DNA from: Candidatus Roizmanbacteria bacterium CG06_land_8_20_14_3_00_34_14
GTDB lineage: Bacteria > Patescibacteriota > Microgenomatia > UBA1406 > GWC2-37-13
NCBI GenBank assembly: GCA_002779665.1
Contig: PEVZ01000030.1
Coordinates: 1-11,328, forward strand
Reading direction: 5' to 3'
DNA: 11,328 nucleotides
The stretch's first letter is position 1. Each line of letters begins with the position of its first letter. A program made the position numbers and the translations under genes. This document shows, piece by piece, positions 5,287-11,328 of the stretch. Below the pieces are notes generated by a model. It ran no database searches. It was not told where the DNA came from and saw only the letters and a program-made list of their open reading frames with translations.

Positions 5287-5580
5287 ATGATATACACAGC
5301 CACAGTTACATCTCAAGGACAAATAACCATTCCTATAGAGATAAGAAGAAAACTAAAATTAGATAAAAATAGAAAAATCGTGATTAAGTTTGAGAATAAT
5401 GCTATCTTTATGGAAGCAGAACCGGACATTTTTGCTTTAGAAGGCATTTTTAAGGATAGAGCCTTAAAAAATAAATCTATTGATGAAATAATAAAAATTG
5501 AAAAAGATGCAGTTGCCGATGCCGTGGCAGAGCGCTATCGTATCAAAATGAAGAAAATGGGGATTACCGTCCCTAAATAA
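5287..5580 (+). CDS. vapB: AbrB/MazE-fold antitoxin, VapB-like (second pair)
   Basis: A 97-residue antitoxin-like protein. The N-terminus TATVTSQGQITIPIEIRRKL (4-23) is the AbrB-type DNA-binding hairpin. The C-terminal half is helical and charged (KSIDEIIKIEKDAVADAVAE), as expected for a toxin-binding tail. An in-frame TTG at 5269 would add six residues, but the promoter overlaps it, so the ATG is preferred. It is 2 nt upstream of its PIN partner. It resembles the first antitoxin only in the DNA-binding hairpin, so the two pairs do not look like a recent duplication. Confidence 0.83.
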   Translation: MIYTATVTSQGQITIPIEIRRKLKLDKNRKIVIKFENNAIFMEAEPDIFALEGIFKDRALKNKSIDEIIKIEKDAVADAVAERYRIKMKKMGITVPK

Positions 5581-5582
5581 AT

Positions 5583-5966
5583 ATGCCTACATATTATATT
5601 GATGCCAATTTCTTTCTCCGCTTTCTATTAAAAGATAATCTTACTCAATTAAAAGTAGTTAGAGAATATTTTTTAAAAGCCAAATCCAGAACAATAAAAA
5701 TTGTCTGTCTAATAGAGATTATTCTTGAAACAGAGTATGTACTAAAAAAAGTTTACAAATATCCAAGGGCTATAATTAGTCAATTTTTACTTTATATTTT
5801 GAATATTTCCTATTTGGAATTTCCTGAAAGAGAAATTCTTTATGAAGCTTTTAAAATATATCAAAGAAAAAGCATTGATCTCGTCGATCTTATTTTGTAT
5901 TTTAAAGCTAAGAAAAATAATGCAGAAGTCCTTAGTTTTGATAAAGATTTTGGCCACATAAGTTAA
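5583..5966 (+). CDS. vapC: PIN-domain toxin, VapC-like (second pair)
   Basis: A 127-residue PIN-domain protein with the expected acidic residues: Asp7 (YIDAN), Glu49 (ILETEYVL), Asp102 (LVDLILYF) and Asp120 (SFDKDF). It is a likely metal-dependent ribonuclease toxin. It starts 2 nt after the antitoxin stop without a clear ribosome binding site, so its translation probably depends on the antitoxin gene. It points away from the first pair and toward gatC. The tail after Asp120 is short (KDFGHIS), but all four acidic positions are kept. Confidence 0.84.
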   Translation: MPTYYIDANFFLRFLLKDNLTQLKVVREYFLKAKSRTIKIVCLIEIILETEYVLKKVYKYPRAIISQFLLYILNISYLEFPEREILYEAFKIYQRKSIDLVDLILYFKAKKNNAEVLSFDKDFGHIS

Positions 5967-5999
5967 CTTCAAGCAAGTATGTGGTACTAAGTGATTGTA

Positions 6000-6023
6000 T
6001 CCATAAATATACTAATTTATGGA
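6000..6023. promoter_or_regulatory. Inverted repeat over the -35 region of gatC
   Basis: TCCATAAAT and ATTTATGGA, nine perfect pairs around the six-base spacer ATACTA. The right arm covers the expected -35 position (6013-6018) of the gatC promoter. The next bases (CAAGCCC) are not a T-run, so a terminator for the toxin gene is less likely than an operator, though a weak terminator role remains possible. Confidence 0.5.
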
Positions 6024-6032
6024 CAAGCCCTA

Positions 6033-6041
6033 TGCTAAAAT
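6033..6041 (+). promoter_or_regulatory. Extended -10 promoter element of the gat operon
   Basis: TG-C-TAAAAT, hexamer at 6036-6041, ending 6 nt before the gatC ATG at 6048. The predicted transcript would begin at the start codon. It is nearly identical to the element before the kinase gene at 4027. Confidence 0.6.
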
Positions 6042-6047
6042 AAGAGA

Positions 6048-6347
6048 ATGACAAAAGTTATTACAAAAGATTTGATCGATACTCTTTCCAAACTCGCTAA
6101 AATCAGCCTCACCAAAGAGCAGGAAGAAAAATACGCCAGTGAATTTACTTCAGTGATGAATTATATGGAAGAAATAAAAAATCTTGACGTCGATAATATC
6201 GAAGAGACGGCCCGGGTTGCCAATGATGAAAATGTCTTACGCGAAGACATCGTCAAGGAGTCTTTGCTTCAAAAAGAAGCTTTAAAAAATTCTAAGAATA
6301 CAAGTAATGGATATTTTTTAGTTCCGGCTATTTTTAAGGAAGATTAG
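6048..6347 (+). CDS. gatC: Asp-tRNA(Asn)/Glu-tRNA(Gln) amidotransferase subunit C
   Basis: A 99-residue GatC of normal length. It begins with the helical region (DLIDTLSKLAKISLTKEQEE, 8-27) and ends with the GYFLVPAIFKED tail; in known GatCAB structures GatC wraps around the GatA-GatB interface and stabilises GatA. It has no catalytic residues of its own. It is the first gene of the operon, with gatA 1 nt after its stop. Its ATG is 6 nt from an extended -10, so a leaderless mRNA is likely. AAGGA within its last codons lies about 8 nt before the gatA start and can serve as that gene's ribosome binding site. Confidence 0.92.
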   Translation: MTKVITKDLIDTLSKLAKISLTKEQEEKYASEFTSVMNYMEEIKNLDVDNIEETARVANDENVLREDIVKESLLQKEALKNSKNTSNGYFLVPAIFKED

Positions 6348-6348
6348 T

Positions 6349-7761
6349 ATGTTAAATAAATCAATCAAAGAATTATCATCGTTGTTAAATAAAAAACAAA
6401 TCAGTAGCGTCGACTTAGTCAACGAGACGTATTCTCAGATTGAAAAGTTTGATTCAAAACTTCATAGTTTTATTACCGTTAAAGATAAGAGTGTTACCCT
6501 AAAAGAGGCGGAGGAAAAAGATAAAAATCGAAAAAGCGATTCCTCAGTGGTTTTCGGTCTGCCCTTTGCTGTTAAAGATGCCTACGTGACAAAAGATTTA
6601 CGAACGACGGCAGGATCCAAGCTTCTTGAAAATTTCAATTCGCCGTATAACGCCACCGTTGTAGAAAAAATTATTAAAGCAGGTGGAATTTTAATTGGAA
6701 AAAATAATATGGATAACTGGGGACATGGGGCATCAAACGAAAATACTAATTATGAAATTCCTCATAATCCATGGGATATGGAGCGGATTACGGGAGGCTC
6801 TTCCGGTGGCTCGGCCGTTTCAGTCTCAACCAGAATGGTCCCTTTTGCCGTTGGTGAAGATACGGGTGGCTCGATCAGAAATCCATCCAGTATGTGCAAT
6901 ATTTCCGGATTAAAAGTCACCTATGGTCGGGTTTCCAGATACGGAGCGATTGCCTATGCTTCATCGCTTGATACGGTCGGCCCGATGGCTAAGTCCGTCG
7001 AGGACTTAAGTTATTTGTTGGAAATTATGGCCGGTCACGATGACCACGACGCCACCAGTTCAAGATTACCGGTTGAAAAATATTCTCAATATTTAGGTGA
7101 TTCGATAAAAGGGGAAATCATCGGCCTACCAAAAGAATTTTTAGAAAAAGGACTTGATCCAGAAATTAAAAAAACAGTTTTAACGGCAACAAAGGTTTTT
7201 GAAAAACTTGGGGCAAAAATTATTGAGGTGAGTTTGCCTCATTTTATCTATGGAATTTCCATCTATTATTTAATTGCTTTGAGTGAGACCAGTTCTAATT
7301 TAGGTCGTTATGACAGCTTTCGTTATGGTGACAAACGGGAATTATTTTCTAATGAAACAGTCCGGAGAATTCTTCTTGGTACTTATGCTCTTTCATCCGG
7401 TTATGCCGATAAACTTTATAAAAAAGCCCAAAAACTTCGGACAATTCTTATTCAAGAATATGATCAGGCATTGAAAAAATGTGACGTTCTTCTAAGTCCT
7501 GTTACTCCAAGCCTGCCTTCAAAAATTGGAGAAATGATTAGTGACCCGTTAAAAAATTTACTTGAAGATCTATACACCGGGACCGTTAATTTAGTTGGGG
7601 CTCCAGCTCTTGTTATTCCGGCGGGATTTTCGGAAAATAATTTGCCAATCGGTTTACAGATTGTTGGAAAAAAATTTGGTGAAGGTGAGCTTTTTCAACT
7701 TGGATATAGTTATCAACAAGAGACCGATTGGCACAAAAAATTACCAATAATTTTAAAATGA
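6349..7761 (+). CDS. gatA: Asp-tRNA(Asn)/Glu-tRNA(Gln) amidotransferase subunit A
   Basis: A 470-residue amidase-signature enzyme that frees ammonia from glutamine (or asparagine) for use by GatB. The Ser-cis-Ser-Lys triad is intact: Lys76 (FAVKD), Ser151 (ITGGSSGGS) and Ser175 (DTGGSIRNP). RRILLGTYALSSGYADKLYKK (from about 339) and the DLYTGTVNLVGAPAL stretch match the substrate-pocket regions, including the Arg and Asp that bind the amino-acid donor in known GatA proteins. The common DEFAMGS segment is replaced by DNWGHGAS. The length is slightly under the usual 480-490. The stop overlaps the asparaginase start as ATGA, indicating coupled translation. Confidence 0.95.
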   Translation: MLNKSIKELSSLLNKKQISSVDLVNETYSQIEKFDSKLHSFITVKDKSVTLKEAEEKDKNRKSDSSVVFGLPFAVKDAYVTKDLRTTAGSKLLENFNSPYNATVVEKIIKAGGILIGKNNMDNWGHGASNENTNYEIPHNPWDMERITGGSSGGSAVSVSTRMVPFAVGEDTGGSIRNPSSMCNISGLKVTYGRVSRYGAIAYASSLDTVGPMAKSVEDLSYLLEIMAGHDDHDATSSRLPVEKYSQYLGDSIKGEIIGLPKEFLEKGLDPEIKKTVLTATKVFEKLGAKIIEVSLPHFIYGISIYYLIALSETSSNLGRYDSFRYGDKRELFSNETVRRILLGTYALSSGYADKLYKKAQKLRTILIQEYDQALKKCDVLLSPVTPSLPSKIGEMISDPLKNLLEDLYTGTVNLVGAPALVIPAGFSENNLPIGLQIVGKKFGEGELFQLGYSYQQETDWHKKLPIILK

Positions 7762-8741
7762 AAAAAATTTGTATCATATTTTGTGGGGGTACAATTACGA
7801 TGAAGCATAATAAGGAAGGTGTTTTAGCTCCCTTTTATAACGCAAAGGACTTGTTGAACTTTGTCCCTCAATTAAATCAGATCGCCAATATTTCCGTCAT
7901 TCAATTAGCCAATGTTGACAGTACCAACATCGAACCAAAATTTTGGACTGTTCTTGCCAAAACAATTAAAGAAAACGCAGATAAATACGACGGCTTTGTC
8001 ATTACTCACGGGACTGATACAATGGCCTACACAGCCTCGGCAATTTCTTTTGCCTTGTCTGGTATTAATAAGCCAATTATTTTTACCGGATCACAAAAAC
8101 CAATCTTTGATGTTCCAAGTGACGCCACTAATAATTTAATTAACTCAGTATTAACGTCTTTAAAAGTAAAAACTGGAATAGTCATTGTTTTTGGAACAAA
8201 AATTTTAAGAGCTAACCGATCAACAAAAATTAGTGAATCAACTTTAGATGCTTTTGATAGTCTAATGGTTGCTCCTATAGGGACAATTGCTCTTGAACCA
8301 ATTATAAATTATCAATATAAACAAAAAGTTAATAAATTTTCCGATTTATTTTTTGATCCAAATGTAGTTGTTATTAAAATTACTCCAGGTCTATCAATAA
8401 AATATCTTGAGCACATAATTAGTGCCGATGTCCACGGTTTGATTTTTGAAGGATTTGGAGCTGGTAATATTCCAAAATCACTTTTATCGTTTATGAATAA
8501 AGCAAAAGATCATAATTTACCAATAATAATTTTAAGTCAGTGTATAAAAGGCACATCAAGGATGCAACTTTACGAGGTTGGTAAGGATGCTTTAAAATAT
8601 GGAGTTATTTCTGGTGGCGATATGACAGTCGAGGCGGCCTCGACAAAACTGATGTGGATTTTGGCTCAAACACGAGAAATTAAAAAAATTAAAAAATTAT
8701 TTTTAACAAATGTGGCAGGAGAAGTAACAATAAATTTGTAA
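7758..8741 (+). CDS. ansA: Type I (cytoplasmic-type) L-asparaginase
   Basis: A 327-residue asparaginase that splits L-asparagine to aspartate and ammonia. The nucleophile Thr12 lies in CGGTITM, and the second catalytic set is Thr86/Asp87 in ITHGTDTM with Lys157 in RSTKI. IIFTGSQKP (107-115) and LDAFDSLMVAPIG are family signatures; DTMAYTASAISFAL is close to cytoplasmic AnsA. No signal peptide is present. An in-frame TTG at 7728 exists, but the ATG overlapping the gatA stop (ATGA) gives the natural family start. It lacks the N-terminal domain of archaeal GatD, so it is better called an asparaginase than a GatDE subunit. Its place inside a gat operon suggests that it feeds or balances amide donor use, which is an inference. 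Confidence 0.9.
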   Translation: MKKICIIFCGGTITMKHNKEGVLAPFYNAKDLLNFVPQLNQIANISVIQLANVDSTNIEPKFWTVLAKTIKENADKYDGFVITHGTDTMAYTASAISFALSGINKPIIFTGSQKPIFDVPSDATNNLINSVLTSLKVKTGIVIVFGTKILRANRSTKISESTLDAFDSLMVAPIGTIALEPIINYQYKQKVNKFSDLFFDPNVVVIKITPGLSIKYLEHIISADVHGLIFEGFGAGNIPKSLLSFMNKAKDHNLPIIILSQCIKGTSRMQLYEVGKDALKYGVISGGDMTVEAASTKLMWILAQTREIKKIKKLFLTNVAGEVTINL

Positions 8742-8778
8742 ACATTCATTTGACAATTGAATGTTATTATGTTAATGT
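8741..8778 (+). promoter_or_regulatory. Promoter inside a dyad, upstream of the AAA ATPase gene
   Basis: The -35 TTGACA (8750-8755) sits in the loop of the inverted repeat AACATTCA (8741-8748) and TGAATGTT (8758-8765). A 17-bp spacer leads to -10 TAATGT (8773-8778), preceded by TG at 8770-8771. Transcription would start near 8785 and leave a leader of about 39 nt before the ATG at 8824. A protein bound to the dyad would block the -35 box. The dyad begins at the last base of the asparaginase stop. Confidence 0.65.
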
Positions 8779-8823
8779 AAACTTATTAATAAATATATAT
8801 TATATCAAACTACACCTTTATAT

Positions 8824-10095
8824 ATGATAAATAATTCTTTAATTAAAATAATAGATTTTTGGCAAGAAGTGACACAGGAAAAAAATCTTTATGATAGGCA
8901 ATTAGTGGATAACATAGACATAGAAACTAAAGAAGTTATTGATATTATAGGCCCGAGGCGATCAGGCAAATCATCAATAATGAAAATTATCATACAGAAA
9001 CTAAAGGTCAAAGAGGGTTTTCTTTATATTAATTTTGAAGATCCATATTTTATTGACCATAATACACCAACGATCTTAGAAGAATTAGTAGAAATTTATA
9101 AGGAATATTACCAATCGAATTTGACTTATTTATTTTTTGATGAGGTTCAAAATATAGATTTATGGGAAAAAGCAGTCAGAAAACTTAGAGACAGCGGACA
9201 GTATAAGATATTTATTTCAGGATCGTCATCAAAGCTTCTGGGGAGCGAGCTTGCCTCGCTTTTGTCAGGCAGACATCTATCTTATCAGCTTTTACCATTA
9301 TCTTTTTTTGAATACCTTGTTTTTCGAGGTATAACAATACAAGGGAAAAAAGATATTATCCTAAAAGAAAAAATGTTGTTAAGGCATTTTAGTGAATATT
9401 TAGTCTGGGGCGGTTTTCCTGCAGTTGTTTTATCTAAAAAACAAGAACTTCTGAAGCAATATTATTTAGACATAATACAAAAAGATATTGTTAAACGCTA
9501 CGAGATTAGAGAGAAAAATGTCTTGAATAAAATGGGTGTATATCTTCTAACTAATTCTGGAAAGATAATTTCAGTATTGGGAATGAAAAAAATATACGGA
9601 ATATCTCATGAGCTTGCCTCAACCTATTTAGAATATTTTAAAGACGCTTTTCTTGTTTTTGAGCTTCCCCAATTTTCTTACTCTGTCAAAACTCAGCAAA
9701 AAGCTTTAAAGAAAATCTATGCTGTTGATACAGGACTCGCCAATACAATATCATTCCGATTTTCTGAAGATAAGGGAAGAATTCTTGAAACCGCAGTGTT
9801 TTTAGCTCTTAAACGGCAAAATAAGGAAATGTACTATTACAGAACAAAAAATAATAAAGAAGTTGACTTTTTAATGAAACAAAAAGGATTAAAAAACAAA
9901 CTTATTCAAGTTTGTTGGGATTTAACAGATGAAAAAACAAAAAAAAGAGAGATTGATAACTTAAATAAAGCTATGGAAGAGTTAAGATTGGATGAAGGAT
10001 TAATATTGACTTATAATACTGAAGACAAAGTCTTAATAGATGAAAGAGAAATTACTATTTTACCGGTATATAAATGGATACTAAATTATGAATAA
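8824..10095 (+). CDS. AAA ATPase with C-terminal DUF4143
   Basis: A 423-residue protein of the AAA_14-DUF4143 type, common in bacteria and archaea and often patchily distributed. Walker A is GPRRSGKSS (43-51), Walker B is LFFDEVQ (104-110), and ISGSSSKLL (132-140) and LSGRHLSYQLLPLSFFEYL (148-166) are further conserved parts. The C-terminal part contains ILETAVFLAL and YYYRTKNNKEVDFLM, which resembles a PD-(D/E)XK-type fold (Glu and Asp in KEVDF). The biological role of this family is not established. The gene has its own promoter and dyad and separates gatB from the rest of the gat operon; its end overlaps the gatB start by 8 nt. It has no evident ribosome binding site. It is probably an acquired gene. 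Confidence 0.87.
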   Translation: MINNSLIKIIDFWQEVTQEKNLYDRQLVDNIDIETKEVIDIIGPRRSGKSSIMKIIIQKLKVKEGFLYINFEDPYFIDHNTPTILEELVEIYKEYYQSNLTYLFFDEVQNIDLWEKAVRKLRDSGQYKIFISGSSSKLLGSELASLLSGRHLSYQLLPLSFFEYLVFRGITIQGKKDIILKEKMLLRHFSEYLVWGGFPAVVLSKKQELLKQYYLDIIQKDIVKRYEIREKNVLNKMGVYLLTNSGKIISVLGMKKIYGISHELASTYLEYFKDAFLVFELPQFSYSVKTQQKALKKIYAVDTGLANTISFRFSEDKGRILETAVFLALKRQNKEMYYYRTKNNKEVDFLMKQKGLKNKLIQVCWDLTDEKTKKREIDNLNKAMEELRLDEGLILTYNTEDKVLIDEREITILPVYKWILNYE

Positions 10096-11328
10096 ATATC
10101 AAGTCATCATTGGGATGGAGGTTCACGTTGAACTCAAAACTTTATCTAAGATGTTTTGTGGTTGTAAAAATGATCCTTTTCACGCCGAAAAACCAAATAT
10201 CTACACCTGTCCAGTCTGTTTGGGCCTGCCTGGTGCTCTTCCGGTTGCCAATAAAAAAGCGATTGAATGGACGGTTAAATTAGGCTTAGCCCTTGGGTGT
10301 AAAATAAATACTTTGAGCAAATTTGATCGCAAACATTATTTTTACCCTGATCTTCCAAAAGGCTATCAGATTTCTCAGTATGATTTACCTTTTTGCTATG
10401 ATGGTAAAGTTGAAACTTCGTTTGGACCGGTTGGGATAACACGAGTTCATTTGGAGGAGGATACGGGAAAATTAATTCACCAAAAAGTCAACGGTCAGGA
10501 TGTCTCTTTAGTTGATTTTAACCGCTCAAGTGTTCCTTTGGTTGAGATTGTCACCGAGCCGGAAATCTATTCATCGGCTCAGGCAAAAGAATACGCCAAA
10601 AAATTAAGGCAGATTGTCCGCTATCTTGATATTTCCGACTGTGATATGGAGAAGGGGGGGATGAGATTGGAGGCAAATATCTCATTGCAGGTTATGGGTT
10701 ATGGGTTAGGAGTAAAGGGGGTTGGAAAATTGCCAAACTACAAAGTGGAGTTAAAAAATATTAATTCATTTAGATTTTTAGAACGGGGGATTGAGTATGA
10801 AATTGAGAGACAGAGGGAATTATTAGAAGCAGGAACAACGCCAGATCAAGAAACAAGAGGATATAATTCAGAAAAAAACATTACTTATACGCAAAGATCT
10901 AAAGAAAATGCGGCCGATTACCGTTATTTTCCTGACCCCGATCTGCCACCGATTCGATTTGATGATCAATGGTTTGGGGAAATCAGTTCATCGGTCCCGG
11001 AACTTTTAGATAGTGTATTTGGTCGTTGGGAAAATGATTATAAGGTTGATAGAAAAATCACCGAGTTACTTTTTGAAACGAGTCAAGAAGCAAAAAAACT
11101 TGATGAAATATTTTCTGGACTGACAAAACAAAAATTAGATGTAGGAAAGTTTGTAAACGCGGTTGCCAACAAAAAAATAACAATGGATTTATTTGTCAAT
11201 AGCGTTGAAGAAATTATTAATACTTTTAAAAAGTCGGTGACGGTTGATGAAATATCTGACGAACAGTTAAAAGTATTTATCGATAAAGTTTTGGCTGTTA
11301 ATCAAAAAGCCATTGCCGACTATAAATC
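10088..11328 (+). CDS. gatB: Asp-tRNA(Asn)/Glu-tRNA(Gln) amidotransferase subunit B, 3' end cut by window edge
   Basis: 413 codons of GatB, which activates the tRNA-bound acid with ATP and transfers ammonia to it. The zinc-site cysteines are Cys24, Cys26, Cys41 and Cys44. The core has FDRKHYFYPDLPKGYQISQY and HLEEDTGKLIH with the metal/ATP-site acidic residues. The DYRYFPDPDLPP stretch and the beginning of the helical and YqeY-type tail follow; the tail is cut at the right edge. The ATG lies inside the last codons of the ATPase gene (8-nt overlap). A short glycine-rich insertion made from a heptamer repeat falls between EANISLQ and YKVELKNINSF, where other GatB proteins have a shorter loop. 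Confidence 0.95.
   Translation, partial: MNKYQVIIGMEVHVELKTLSKMFCGCKNDPFHAEKPNIYTCPVCLGLPGALPVANKKAIEWTVKLGLALGCKINTLSKFDRKHYFYPDLPKGYQISQYDLPFCYDGKVETSFGPVGITRVHLEEDTGKLIHQKVNGQDVSLVDFNRSSVPLVEIVTEPEIYSSAQAKEYAKKLRQIVRYLDISDCDMEKGGMRLEANISLQVMGYGLGVKGVGKLPNYKVELKNINSFRFLERGIEYEIERQRELLEAGTTPDQETRGYNSEKNITYTQRSKENAADYRYFPDPDLPPIRFDDQWFGEISSSVPELLDSVFGRWENDYKVDRKITELLFETSQEAKKLDEIFSGLTKQKLDVGKFVNAVANKKITMDLFVNSVEEIINTFKKSVTVDEISDEQLKVFIDKVLAVNQKAIADYK
10690..10708. repeat. Heptamer tandem array (GGTTATG) x 2.7 inside gatB
   Basis: Two exact copies of GGTTATG and a partial third (GGTTA). They encode VMGYGL in a loop that the GatB family keeps short, so the reading frame is preserved by an insertion of about ten residues. 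The unit length matches the arrays at 1328 and 1591. Confidence 0.75.

Noticed and set aside
5528..5534. CAGAGCG, a match for the missing acceptor strand of the tRNA fragment
   Set aside because: It is within the second antitoxin gene, is not followed by a D arm, and is downstream of the 3' half; a chance match.
5787..5972. Minus-strand open frame of 61 codons
   Set aside because: Antisense to the second PIN toxin, whose acidic residues at 102 and 120 are encoded here.
6695..6913. Plus-strand open frame of 72 codons
   Set aside because: Out-of-frame shadow inside gatA at the catalytic-serine region.
7912..8139. Plus-strand open frame of 75 codons
   Set aside because: Out-of-frame shadow inside the asparaginase gene.
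7728..8741. Asparaginase as archaeal-type GatD
   Set aside because: The protein begins directly at the catalytic CGGTI motif and lacks the N-terminal domain of GatD; gatA, gatB and gatC are all present and no gatE is seen.

Overview
The window is AT-rich bacterial DNA with tightly packed genes. The gene set points to a small-genome bacterium, most probably a Candidate Phyla Radiation (Patescibacteria) lineage such as Microgenomates: a PBP2-like transpeptidase, a PIG-V-like glycosyltransferase, small membrane proteins, PIN/AbrB toxin-antitoxin pairs, a gatCAB operon, and many genes that appear to start translation at the transcription start. This assignment is an inference from gene style and not from a marker gene. 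TGA acts as a normal stop (gatA, the nuclease gene, a microprotein), so the UGA-glycine code of Gracilibacteria/SR1 does not apply.

Layout. Positions 1-2585, minus strand: a membrane glycosyltransferase followed 35 nt later by a PBP2-like transpeptidase that runs off the left edge. Both genes carry palindromes or short tandem repeats inside their reading frames. Positions 2600-2859, plus strand: two overlapping genes for single-helix microproteins, divergent from the glycosyltransferase with only 14 nt between. Positions 2935-3964: tRNA-Pro(GGG), then a homing-endonuclease-like gene whose last codons and stop codon lie inside the 3' half of a second, proline-type tRNA. Positions 3997-4524: a 28-bp perfect palindrome and an adenosine-specific kinase family gene. 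Positions 4526-5966: two VapBC-like toxin-antitoxin pairs arranged back to back around a shared control region. Positions 6000-11328: gatC-gatA-asparaginase, then an AAA ATPase (DUF4143 type) with its own promoter, then gatB, which runs off the right edge.

How the parts relate. GatC, GatA and GatB form the amidotransferase that converts Glu-tRNA(Gln) and/or Asp-tRNA(Asn) to the amidated forms. The type I asparaginase, coupled to gatA by a 4-nt overlap, releases ammonia from asparagine and so belongs to the same amide metabolism. The ATPase gene interrupts this operon and brings a promoter inside a dyad. The stretch between tRNA-Pro and gatC looks like an accessory island (nuclease, tRNA fragment, two toxin-antitoxin pairs). 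Promoters recur as TGnTAAAAT-like extended -10 elements, or as -35/-10 pairs with a 17-bp spacer, placed 6-8 nt before the ATG; this suggests leaderless mRNAs. The nuclease gene instead has a strong Shine-Dalgarno sequence.
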